NCBI GenBank assembly: GCA_031261785.1
Contig: JAISIZ010000062.1
Coordinates: 1 to 64,000 of the forward strand
Length of the DNA stretch: 64,000 nucleotides
Source of the DNA: Mediterranea sp. (in: CFB group bacteria)
GTDB taxonomy: Bacteria; Bacteroidota; Bacteroidia; Bacteroidales; Bacteroidaceae
Direction: 5' to 3'
Each line of letters opens with the position of its first letter. The stretch's first letter is position 1. Positions 1-7,273 of this stretch are shown one piece after another. The position numbers and the translations under genes are program-made. The notes under the pieces are model-generated. The model saw only the letters and a list, made by a program, of their open reading frames with translations, made no database searches and was not told the DNA's origin.

Positions 1-182
1 AAAAGCCCGGGCTTTTTTCTCCATTCCCGAAATCTGATTACAAAAGCTCGGGCTTTTTTCTCCATTCCCGAAATCTGATTACAAAAGCCCGGGCTTTTTT
101 CTCCATTCCCGAAATCTGATTACAAAAGCTCGGACTTTTTTCTTCATTCCCGAAATCTGATTACAAAAGCTCGGGCTTTTCG
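1..182. repeat. 41-bp palindromic tandem array A
   Basis: Five units begin at 1, 42, 83, 124 and 165, an exact 41-bp period, and the array continues left of the window. Each unit is a palindromic core (AAAAGCCCGGGCTTTT, or variants with the centre TCGG) followed by a T-run and a conserved spacer containing CATTCCCGAAATCTGATTAC. Core variation is mostly at the central bases; the AAAAG/CTTTT arms are kept. All complete units here carry AAATCTGATT. The same unit recurs near 41.4 kb and 61.8 kb. The hairpin plus T-run resembles an intrinsic terminator on the + strand, but the positions of the three arrays do not fit a pure terminator role. Confidence 0.95.
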
Positions 183-428
183 TTCCTCGCGAATCCGAGG
201 TTGAAATTTGTCGACCTCGCGAAATATCCATGTGGCGCGTGAGACCTTCGCGGATCAGCGAAGATTCGCCCACGACGAAGACTAATGATAGGGTCGGAAC
301 TCTCCTTCTTCCCGCATACATACAGGACACAAAGTCGCGACTTTCCCGGCTCGCACCACCCTACGCCACCCTATTTTAGGCCATAAGTAATTGATTATCA
401 ATGCACGCTATGTGATAGCGAAGAAAAG
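181..428. repeat. right flanking module and putative end of array A element
   Basis: Positions 181-263 match the right flank of array C (about 62053-62140), including GGTTGAAATTTGTCG and CTCGCGGATCAGCGAAG-like words. Further right, 383-428 contains ATTGATTATCAATG and, read as reverse complement, aligns with the left side of the array C region at 61604-61650. No credible gene is seen in 183-498; this stretch appears to be repeat-element DNA. Confidence 0.75.
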
Positions 429-498
429 TGATGAAGTCCGGAAATAGTGTATATTCTGCTCAGAAAGCCCGAGGATGTGCATTTTTCAACTTCATTCT

Positions 499-529
499 CT
501 TGCGGGAGCCAATTGTTTGCGTAATTTTG
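499..529 (+). promoter_or_regulatory. promoter of the etfB operon
   Basis: A perfect Bacteroidota -7 box TAATTTTG lies at 522-529 with a TTG -33 element at 500-502, spaced 19 bp. It lies 36 bp upstream of the chosen etfB ATG and inside the longer GTG-started reading frame, which argues against that longer start. Confidence 0.7.
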
Positions 530-565
530 CACGCCAGAAGATACATCAATACTAATATTAATAGA

Positions 566-1438
566 ATGAGTTTGAAAATCGTTGTACTGGCTAAACAAGT
601 TCCCGACACACGCAACGTCGGGAAAGACGCCATGAAGGCCGACGGCACTGTCAACCGTGCGGCACTTCCCGCCATCTTCAATCCCGAGGACTTAAATGCC
701 CTGGAGCAAGCGCTCCGGTTGAAAGACGCGCATCCAGGCTCTACCGTCACCGTGCTTACCATGGGACCGGGACGAGCCGCCGACATTATCAGAGAAGGTC
801 TTTTTCGTGGTGCCGACGACGGTTACCTGCTTACCGACCGCGCTTTCGCGGGTGCCGATACGCTGGCTACCTCGTACGCCTTGGCCACCGCTATCCGTAA
901 GATAGGAGAGTGCGACCTCGTTATCGGCGGGCGCCAGGCTATCGATGGCGACACCGCCCAGGTGGGGCCGCAAGTGGCCGAGAAGCTGGGACTGGCGCAA
1001 ATCACGTATGCCGAGGAAATTCTCGAGATAGGAAAGGGAAAGATCAAGGTGAAACGACATATCGACGGCGGCGTGGAGACCGTAGAGGGACCACTCCCCA
1101 TCGTCGTCACCGTGAACGGATCGGCGGCACCCTGCCGCCCGCGGAACGCCAAGCTGGTGCAGAAGTACAAACACGCCAAGACCGTGACGGAGAAGCAACA
1201 GGGCAACCTGGACTACACCGACCTGTACGACAAGCGCGACTACCTCAACCTCGTGGAATGGAGCGTGGCCGACGTGGACGGAGACCTCGCGCAATGCGGC
1301 CTGGCCGGTTCGCCCACCAAGGTGAAGAGCATACAGAACATCGTGTTCAAGGCCAAGGAGAGCAAGACGCTCACCAGCAGCAACCGCGACATCGAGGACT
1401 TGATGATGGAGCTGATCGAGAATCATACTATTGGGTAA
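566..1438 (+). CDS. etfB: electron transfer flavoprotein subunit beta
   Basis: This is the ETF beta subunit, which with EtfA forms the soluble FAD/AMP heterodimer that takes electrons from acyl-CoA dehydrogenases. The protein begins MSLKIVVLAKQVPDT, the family's usual N-terminus, and has the AMP/FAD-binding core including GGRQAIDGDTAQVGP near residues 120-135. An upstream GTG would add 46 residues, but these cross the promoter at 522-529 and have no family resemblance, so the ATG at 566 is preferred and gives 290 aa. It lies 60 bp upstream of etfA and in one transcription direction with the acyl-CoA dehydrogenase at 3376, so the three probably form one electron-transfer unit. Confidence 0.93.
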   Translation: MSLKIVVLAKQVPDTRNVGKDAMKADGTVNRAALPAIFNPEDLNALEQALRLKDAHPGSTVTVLTMGPGRAADIIREGLFRGADDGYLLTDRAFAGADTLATSYALATAIRKIGECDLVIGGRQAIDGDTAQVGPQVAEKLGLAQITYAEEILEIGKGKIKVKRHIDGGVETVEGPLPIVVTVNGSAAPCRPRNAKLVQKYKHAKTVTEKQQGNLDYTDLYDKRDYLNLVEWSVADVDGDLAQCGLAGSPTKVKSIQNIVFKAKESKTLTSSNRDIEDLMMELIENHTIG

Positions 1439-1498
1439 GAAGTAGTAAATAATTAGCTACTCTGATTACTACAATATGCCTACTAAAAGAATAACAAT

Positions 1499-2518
1499 AT
1501 GAACAATCTATTCGTATATTGCGAGCTTGAGGAAGGCGTCGTGGCCGACGTCAGCCTCGAACTGCTCACCAAGGGGCGTTCGCTTGCCAACCAACTGAAA
1601 TGCCAGCTTGAGGCGGTAGTGGCCGGAACGGACCTCAAGGACGTCGAGAAGCAAATCCTGCCCTACGGGGTGGACAAGCTGCACGTCTTCGACGGCAAGG
1701 GACTCTATCCCTACACCTCCCTGCCACACACCTCCATCCTCGTCAACCTCTTCAAGGAAGAGCAGCCGCAAATCTGCCTGATGGGCGCCACCGTCATCGG
1801 CCGCGACCTCGGGCCGCGTGTCTCCTCCGCGCTGAAAAGCGGACTGACGGCCGACTGCACCTCGCTCGAGATAGGCGACCACGAGGACAAGAAAGCCGGT
1901 AAGGTGTACAAGAACCTGCTTTACCAGATTCGTCCCGCCTTTGGCGGCAACATCGTGGCCACCATCGTCAACCCCGAACATCGCCCGCAGATGGCTACCG
2001 TCCGCGAGGGCGTGATGAAGAAAGAAATCCTCTCGCCCCGCTACGAGGGGCAGGTGGTGAAGCACGACGTCAAGACGTACGTGCCCGAGACGGACTACGT
2101 GCTCAAGGTCATCGAGCGCCACGTGGAGAAGGCGAAGAACAACCTCAAAGGCTCGCCCATCATCGTGGCCGGCGGATATGGCGTAGGCTCGAAGGAGAAC
2201 TTCGACCTGCTGTTCGACCTCGCCAAGGAGCTGCACGCCGAGGTAGGTGCCAGCCGCGCCGCCGTGGACGCCGGCTTCGCGGACCATGACCGGCAGATCG
2301 GACAGACCGGCATCACCGTACGTCCCAAGCTCTACATCGCCTGCGGCATCTCCGGGCAGATACAGCATATCGCCGGCATGCAGGAGAGCGGCATCATCAT
2401 CTCCATCAACAACGACCCCGAGGCCCCCATCAACACCATTGCCGACTACGTCATCAACGGGGCGATCGAGGAGGTGGTGCCGAAGATGATCAAGTACTAT
2501 AAACAGAATAGCAAATAA
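1499..2518 (+). CDS. etfA: electron transfer flavoprotein subunit alpha
   Basis: This is the 339-aa ETF alpha subunit and partner of EtfB. The C-terminal FAD-binding domain is clear: GGYGVGSKENFDLL near residue 225, then KLYIACGISGQIQH and SINNDPEAPI, the usual FAD-contact segments of the family. The length is typical. It is co-oriented with etfB upstream and lies 26 bp before a TonB_C-domain gene. Together with the downstream acyl-CoA dehydrogenase it suggests acyl-CoA oxidation or enoyl-CoA reduction coupled to ETF. The direction of the reaction cannot be told from sequence. Confidence 0.93.
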   Translation: MNNLFVYCELEEGVVADVSLELLTKGRSLANQLKCQLEAVVAGTDLKDVEKQILPYGVDKLHVFDGKGLYPYTSLPHTSILVNLFKEEQPQICLMGATVIGRDLGPRVSSALKSGLTADCTSLEIGDHEDKKAGKVYKNLLYQIRPAFGGNIVATIVNPEHRPQMATVREGVMKKEILSPRYEGQVVKHDVKTYVPETDYVLKVIERHVEKAKNNLKGSPIIVAGGYGVGSKENFDLLFDLAKELHAEVGASRAAVDAGFADHDRQIGQTGITVRPKLYIACGISGQIQHIAGMQESGIIISINNDPEAPINTIADYVINGAIEEVVPKMIKYYKQNSK

Positions 2519-2544
2519 AGGATTATATTCAAACGAAAGGCGAT

Positions 2545-3357
2545 ATGAAAAGTGCGATACTCACGTTATTTGCCCTCCTGCTCGTCGCTAATGTGGAGGC
2601 GCAACAGAAGAAATTCCTCTCGAAGGAAGAGGACTTCTGCAAAGCCGACAAGGCACGAAGCTATGTCCTTATCGAGAAAGAGAAGGGAAAAGGAATAAAG
2701 GTGGAATCCTATACTTTGGGAGGGACACTGAGAAACGTTTCCTACTTCTCCAAATATGGAAAGGATAGGGCGGACCGGATCAGGGAAGGACGCTCCGTGA
2801 CCAAGTATGCGAACGGAAAGGACAGCTTGGTTTGCTTTTACGTTGATAATCGACGTGAGGGTGAGGCGAAATCGTTTTATCCCAGCGGGCAGATCAAGAT
2901 GGACTTCCATTTTGGGAAAAACATCTTGAACGACTCCTTGAAGGTCTATTATCCTAATGGGAATATTCGCAGGAAAGAGGTGTACAAGGACAACCAATGC
3001 GTCAGCGGCAAACTCTGGGACAAGGACGGCAACGAGCTTGAATTCTTCCCTCATTACTCGCTGCCGCAATTCCCCGGAGGACTGGAGAATTACCAGAGGG
3101 TGGTGAAAGAACTTCTCAAATACCCCGAAGGCTTGCGCAAACAAGGCGTCCAAGGACGAGTAACGCTTCGATTCGTGATTGATAAAGATGGCCAAATGAT
3201 TGACATCATGGTGGCCGATACCGACGACTTCAAGCTGAACGAACCCGCCATAAAGACCATGAAGGCCATTGGCGCGATGTATTATTGGATTCCCGGCAAG
3301 GTGGAAGGCAAACCCGTCAAAACCTCTTTCGCGTCTCCCATCTCCTTTCGTTTATAA
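2545..3357 (+). CDS. secreted TonB_C-domain protein with MORN-like repeats
   Basis: The 270-aa protein has a signal peptide (MKSAILTLFALLLVANVEAQ). Its central part, residues about 80-155, carries repeated Y-x-x-G-x-I/K toxin-antitoxin/MORN_2-like motifs such as FYPSGQIKMDF and YYPNGNIRRKEVY. The C-terminal part, residues about 165-270, is TonB_C-like: FPGGLENYQRVVKELLKYPE followed by GRVTLRFVIDKDG, comparable to the TonB protein encoded at 41987. There is no N-terminal TonB membrane anchor or proline-rich spacer, so it is unlikely to be a classical energy transducer. It sits between etfA and an acyl-CoA dehydrogenase with gaps of 26 and 18 bp, which makes co-transcription likely. Its role there is unknown. 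Confidence 0.75.
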   Translation: MKSAILTLFALLLVANVEAQQKKFLSKEEDFCKADKARSYVLIEKEKGKGIKVESYTLGGTLRNVSYFSKYGKDRADRIREGRSVTKYANGKDSLVCFYVDNRREGEAKSFYPSGQIKMDFHFGKNILNDSLKVYYPNGNIRRKEVYKDNQCVSGKLWDKDGNELEFFPHYSLPQFPGGLENYQRVVKELLKYPEGLRKQGVQGRVTLRFVIDKDGQMIDIMVADTDDFKLNEPAIKTMKAIGAMYYWIPGKVEGKPVKTSFASPISFRL

Positions 3358-3375
3358 TAATTAAAGGCACAATTT

Positions 3376-5079
3376 ATGGACAACTTTTATACCGAAGTAC
3401 CGGAACTCAAGTTTCACTTGAACAATCCGATGATGAAGCGCATCTGTGAACTCAAGGAGCGCGATTACAAAGACAAGGAGGAGTTCGACTACGCCCCGAT
3501 GGACTTTGAGGACGCCATGGATTCCTACGACAAGGTGCTGGAGATCACCGGCGAAATCACCGGGCAAGTCATCGCCCCCAACGCCGAGGGCGTGGACCAG
3601 GAAGGACCGCACCACGTCGACGGACGGGTGGAGTACGCCTCGGGCACCAAGCGGAACCTCGAGACCATGGTGAAGGCCGGACTGAACGGCATGACCATGC
3701 CCCGACGGTTTGGCGGTCTGAACTTCCCCATCACCCCCTATACGATGTGCGCCGAGATCGTGGCCGCCGCCGACGCCGGCTTCGGCAACATCTGGTCGTT
3801 GCAGGACTGCATCGAGACGCTGTACGAGTTTGGCAACGCCGACCAGCACAGCCGTTTCATCCCGCTGGTCTGCCAAGGCGCCACCATGTCGATGGACCTC
3901 ACCGAACCCGACGCCGGCTCCGACCTGCAGTCCGTCATGCTCAAGGCGACGTACAGCGAGAAGGAGGGATGCTGGCTGCTCAACGGCGTGAAACGCTTCA
4001 TCACCAACGGCGACTCGGACATCCATCTCGTGCTGGCTCGCTCCGAAGAGGGCACGCGCGACGGACGCGGACTCTCCATGTTCATCTACGACAAGCGCCA
4101 GGGTGGCGTCGACGTTCGCCGCATCGAGCATAAGCTGGGCATCCACGGCTCGCCCACCTGCGAGCTGGTGTACAAGAACGCCCGCGCCGAGCTGTGCGGC
4201 GAGCGTAAGCTCGGACTGATAAAGTACGTGATGGCGCTCATGAACGGCGCCCGGCTGGGCATCGCCGCGCAGTCGGTAGGCCTGTGCCAGGCCGCCTACA
4301 ACGAAGGGCTGGCCTACGCCAAGGAGCGCCGCCAGTTTGGCAAGGTCATCATCGACTTCCCGGCCGTGTACGACATGCTCTCCATCATGAAGGCGAAGCT
4401 CGACGCCGGCCGTGCCCTGCTCTACCAGACCGCCCGCTACGTGGACATCTACAAGGCGCTGGAGGACATCGCCCGCGAGCGTAAGCTCACGCCCGAGGAA
4501 CGGCAGGAGCAGAAACGCTACTCCAAGCTGGCCGACAGCCTCACGCCGCTGGCCAAGGGCATGAACTCCGAATACGCCAACCAGAACGCTTACGACAGCA
4601 TACAGATTCATGGCGGATCGGGCTTTATGATGGACTACGCCTGCCAGCGCATCTACCGCGACGCGCGCATCACCAGCATCTACGAGGGCACCACGCAGCT
4701 GCAGACGGTGGCCGCCATCCGCTACGTCACCAACGGTTCCTACCTGGCCACCATCCGCGAGTTCGAGGCCACGCCTTGCTCGCCCGAGATGGAACTCTTG
4801 CTCTCCCGCCTGAAGAAGATGGCCGACAAGTTCGAGGCCGCCACCACCGCCGTGAAGGAGGCGCAGGACCAGGAACTGCTCGACTTCGTGGCTCGCCGAC
4901 TGATGGAGATGGCCGCCGACTGCATCATGTGCCACCTCCTGCTGCAAGACGCCAGCCGCTCGCCCGAGCTGTTCGCCAAGTCCGCCCACGTCTACCTCAA
5001 CTACGCCGAGGCCGAAGTGGAGAAACACTCCGCCTTCATCCACAACCTCGACAAGGAAGAGCTGGCGTACTATAAATAG
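3376..5079 (+). CDS. acyl-CoA dehydrogenase family protein
   Basis: This is a 567-aa flavoprotein of the acyl-CoA dehydrogenase superfamily that oxidises an acyl-CoA (or runs in reverse) with electrons passed to ETF. The FAD-contact segment MSMDLTEPDAGSDLQS is near residues 172-187, the arginine-containing RRQFGKVIIDFPAV segment is near 318, and IYEGTTQLQ places the probable catalytic glutamate at residue 437. It is about 180 residues longer than a typical short-chain enzyme; the extra length is a C-terminal alpha-helical domain. It is the last gene of the etfBA unit and is followed by a long inverted repeat. The substrate chain length is not evident. Confidence 0.9.
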   Translation: MDNFYTEVPELKFHLNNPMMKRICELKERDYKDKEEFDYAPMDFEDAMDSYDKVLEITGEITGQVIAPNAEGVDQEGPHHVDGRVEYASGTKRNLETMVKAGLNGMTMPRRFGGLNFPITPYTMCAEIVAAADAGFGNIWSLQDCIETLYEFGNADQHSRFIPLVCQGATMSMDLTEPDAGSDLQSVMLKATYSEKEGCWLLNGVKRFITNGDSDIHLVLARSEEGTRDGRGLSMFIYDKRQGGVDVRRIEHKLGIHGSPTCELVYKNARAELCGERKLGLIKYVMALMNGARLGIAAQSVGLCQAAYNEGLAYAKERRQFGKVIIDFPAVYDMLSIMKAKLDAGRALLYQTARYVDIYKALEDIARERKLTPEERQEQKRYSKLADSLTPLAKGMNSEYANQNAYDSIQIHGGSGFMMDYACQRIYRDARITSIYEGTTQLQTVAAIRYVTNGSYLATIREFEATPCSPEMELLLSRLKKMADKFEAATTAVKEAQDQELLDFVARRLMEMAADCIMCHLLLQDASRSPELFAKSAHVYLNYAEAEVEKHSAFIHNLDKEELAYYK

Positions 5080-5084
5080 TGATT

Positions 5085-5241
5085 AGTGATTAGTGATTAG
5101 CGGGGGGAGACACCACAGAGGACACAGAGTAGCACAGAGTTTTTAAATTAATATCTCCTCGCTCTCCGTGGCGGAGTAAGTTAAAAACTCTGTGCAACTC
5201 TGTGTCCTCTGTGGTGAGTTCCCCGCTAATCACTAATCACT
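5085..5241. repeat. long intergenic inverted repeat between acyl-CoA dehydrogenase and fur
   Basis: The arms are 5085-5146 and 5181-5241, nearly complementary over about 60 bp. They contain CCACAGAGGACACAGAG and its complement plus GTGATTAGTGATTAG-type ends. The roughly 35-bp centre includes a smaller palindrome CTCCGTGGCGGAG. It would form a large hairpin at the 3' end of the etf/acyl-CoA dehydrogenase transcript. It has no coding potential. Confidence 0.9.
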
Positions 5242-5273
5242 AACCGCTCTTCACTATTTTCTCCTCCTTTCTT

Positions 5274-5303
5274 TTTGCGTTCTATAAAAAAGGGCTAACT
5301 TTG
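5274..5303 (+). promoter_or_regulatory. promoter of fur-purA
   Basis: The -7 box TAACTTTG is at 5296-5303 and the -33 TTTG is at 5274-5277, with an 18-bp spacer. It lies 22 bp upstream of the Fur-family ATG. Confidence 0.7.
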
Positions 5304-5325
5304 CTCGCGCTAATTCGGGCAGACA

Positions 5326-5820
5326 ATGGAAAATCAAAATGTTAAGGATACCGTGAAGCAGATCTTTACGGAATACCTCACCGCGAAAGGACATCGGAAG
5401 ACGCCCGAGCGGTTTGCCATACTCGACACTATTTATTCCATCGACGGGCACTTCGACATCGACTCGCTCTATCTACGCATGATGGAGCAGCAGAACTTCC
5501 GGGTGAGCCGTGCCACCCTCTACAACACCATCATCCTGCTCATCGACGCACGGTTGGTCATCAAGCACCAGTTTGGCAACTCCTCGCAGTACGAGAAGTC
5601 GTACAACCGCGAGACACACCACCACCAGATTTGCACCCAATGCGGCAAGGTCACCGAGTTCCAGAACGAGGAGCTGCAACGGGCCATCGAGAACACGAAG
5701 CTCAGCCGCTTCCAGCTCTCGCACTACTCCTTATATATATATGGCGTGTGCGGCAAGTGCGAGCGAGCCAACAAGAAGAAAAAGAAAACAGGAAACATCA
5801 CTCATAAGAAAGAAAAATGA
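5326..5820 (+). CDS. Fur/PerR-family metal-dependent transcriptional regulator
   Basis: This 164-aa cytosolic repressor has the Fur layout. The N-terminal winged helix (residues about 18-85, with RKTPERFAILDTIYS and VSRATLYNTIILL) is followed by the dimerisation and metal domain with HHHQICTQCGKV near residue 100 and a second CxxC (YGVCGKCERA) near 143. The two CxxC pairs indicate a structural zinc site. The C-terminus is a lysine-rich tail. The last 4 bp (ATGA) overlap the purA start, so the two are translationally coupled. The family covers iron, peroxide and zinc sensors; which one applies here is not resolvable from sequence. Confidence 0.88.
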   Translation: MENQNVKDTVKQIFTEYLTAKGHRKTPERFAILDTIYSIDGHFDIDSLYLRMMEQQNFRVSRATLYNTIILLIDARLVIKHQFGNSSQYEKSYNRETHHHQICTQCGKVTEFQNEELQRAIENTKLSRFQLSHYSLYIYGVCGKCERANKKKKKTGNITHKKEK

Positions 5821-7088
5821 AAGTAGACATTCTATTAGGATTGCAATGGGGCGACGAAGGGAAAGGAAAAGTCGTCGACGTGCTCACTCCCCGCTACGAC
5901 GTCGTAGCCCGCTTCCAGGGCGGTCCAAATGCCGGGCATACGCTCGAGTTCGGCGGACAGAAGTACGTGTTGCGCTCCATTCCCTCCGGCATCTTCCAAG
6001 GCGATAAGGTCAACATCATCGGCAACGGCGTGGTGCTCGATCCCGCCCTCTTCAAGGCCGAGGCCGAGGCGCTCGAGGCATCGGGCCACCCACTCAGGGA
6101 ACGGCTCCACATCTCGAAGAAAGCGCATCTCATACTCCCCACGCACCGCCTGCTCGACGCCGCCTACGAGGCCGCCAAGGGCGACGCCAAGGTGGGAACC
6201 ACCGGCAAGGGGATAGGCCCCACCTACACCGACAAGGTGAGTCGCAACGGCCTGCGCGTGGGCGACATCCTGCACCGGTTCGACGAGAAATACGCCGCCG
6301 CCAAGGCACGCCACGAACAGATACTGAAGGGTTTGGATTACGCCTACGACCTCGCCGGCCTGGAGAGGGAATGGATGGAAGGCATCGAATACCTGAAGCA
6401 GTTCCACCTCGTCGACAGCGAGCAGGAGGTGAACGACCTGCTGGCCAGCGGCAAGAGCGTGCTCTGCGAAGGCGCGCAAGGCACGATGCTCGACATCGAC
6501 TTCGGCTCTTACCCATTCGTCACCTCCTCCAACACCGTGAGCGCCGGCGCTTGCACCGGGCTGGGCGTGGCGCCCAACCGCGTGGGCGAGGTGTACGGCA
6601 TCTTCAAGGCGTACTGCACCCGCGTGGGAGCGGGACCGTTTCCCACGGAGCTGACCGACGAGGTCGGCGAGCGCATCGGCGCCATAGGGCACGAGTTCGG
6701 GGCCGTGACCGGACGGAAGCGCCGCTGCGGGTGGATCGACCTGGTGGCCTTGCGCTACTCCGTGATGATCAACGGTGTCACCAAGCTCATCATGATGAAG
6801 AGCGACGTGCTCGACACCTTCGACACCATCAAGGCTTGCGTGGCCTACCGCATCGACGGCGAGGAGGTGGAGCACTTCCCCTACGACATCACCGAGGGCG
6901 TGGAACCCATCTACGCCGAACTGCCTGGATGGCAGACCGACATGAGCGCCATGCGCAGCGAAGACGAGTTTCCCGAGGAGTTCAACAACTACCTCTCCTT
7001 CCTCGAGGATCAGCTCGGCGTGCCTGTGCAAATCGTCTCCGTGGGACCCGATAGGGAACAGACCGTGGAGCGATACCAGGAGGAATGA
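5817..7088 (+). CDS. purA: adenylosuccinate synthetase
   Basis: This 423-aa enzyme makes adenylosuccinate from IMP, aspartate and GTP, the first committed step from IMP to AMP. GLQWGDEGKGKVVD at residues 8-21 is the family's GTP/catalytic loop, followed by NAGHTLEFGGQ, GTTGKGIGPTYTDK near 130-143 (IMP-binding) and TGRKRRCGWIDLVALR near 300. The length is normal. It overlaps the upstream Fur-family gene by 4 bp. Confidence 0.97.
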   Translation: MKVDILLGLQWGDEGKGKVVDVLTPRYDVVARFQGGPNAGHTLEFGGQKYVLRSIPSGIFQGDKVNIIGNGVVLDPALFKAEAEALEASGHPLRERLHISKKAHLILPTHRLLDAAYEAAKGDAKVGTTGKGIGPTYTDKVSRNGLRVGDILHRFDEKYAAAKARHEQILKGLDYAYDLAGLEREWMEGIEYLKQFHLVDSEQEVNDLLASGKSVLCEGAQGTMLDIDFGSYPFVTSSNTVSAGACTGLGVAPNRVGEVYGIFKAYCTRVGAGPFPTELTDEVGERIGAIGHEFGAVTGRKRRCGWIDLVALRYSVMINGVTKLIMMKSDVLDTFDTIKACVAYRIDGEEVEHFPYDITEGVEPIYAELPGWQTDMSAMRSEDEFPEEFNNYLSFLEDQLGVPVQIVSVGPDREQTVERYQEE

Positions 7089-7130
7089 GGAATTAAAAAT
7101 TGAAAATTAAAAATTAAGAAATAAATGATC

Positions 7131-7266
7131 GGCTTATCTCCTTCGGGCAAGTCTGCACCCCGGCGGGGTGCCTCCTTAATAGCCCGGCAGCTTGCTGCCG
7201 GGTATCGTCGGCCGCTCCCGTGCGCCTCCGTAGGTTGCGCACGTCGCCGGGCTATTGGAGATAAGC
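7131..7266. repeat. structured intergenic element upstream of the fucosidase
   Basis: The outer arms GGCTTATCTCC (7131-7141) and GGAGATAAGC (7257-7266) pair with each other. Inside are AATAGCCCGGC, paired with GCCGGGCTATT, and a local palindrome CCCGGCAGCTTGCTGCCGGG. The whole would fold into a branched hairpin. An AT-rich tract of repeated AATTAAAAATT-type words precedes it at about 7091-7120. The element ends 7 bp before the fucosidase ATG. Confidence 0.8.
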
Positions 7267-7273
7267 AGTTTAA

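Noticed and set aside
79-330. Minus-strand frame across array A (a similar one at 61954-62184 and a weaker one at 41578-41763), with similar endings such as KKPGLL
   Set aside because: The similarity follows from DNA-level homology of the repeats. The 41-bp period shifts frame every unit, and differences between copies change amino acids freely, so there is no sign of coding constraint.
428-565. N-terminal extension of EtfB from a GTG start
   Set aside because: It spans a good promoter and has no similarity to EtfB, which normally begins at the MSLKIVVLAKQ segment.
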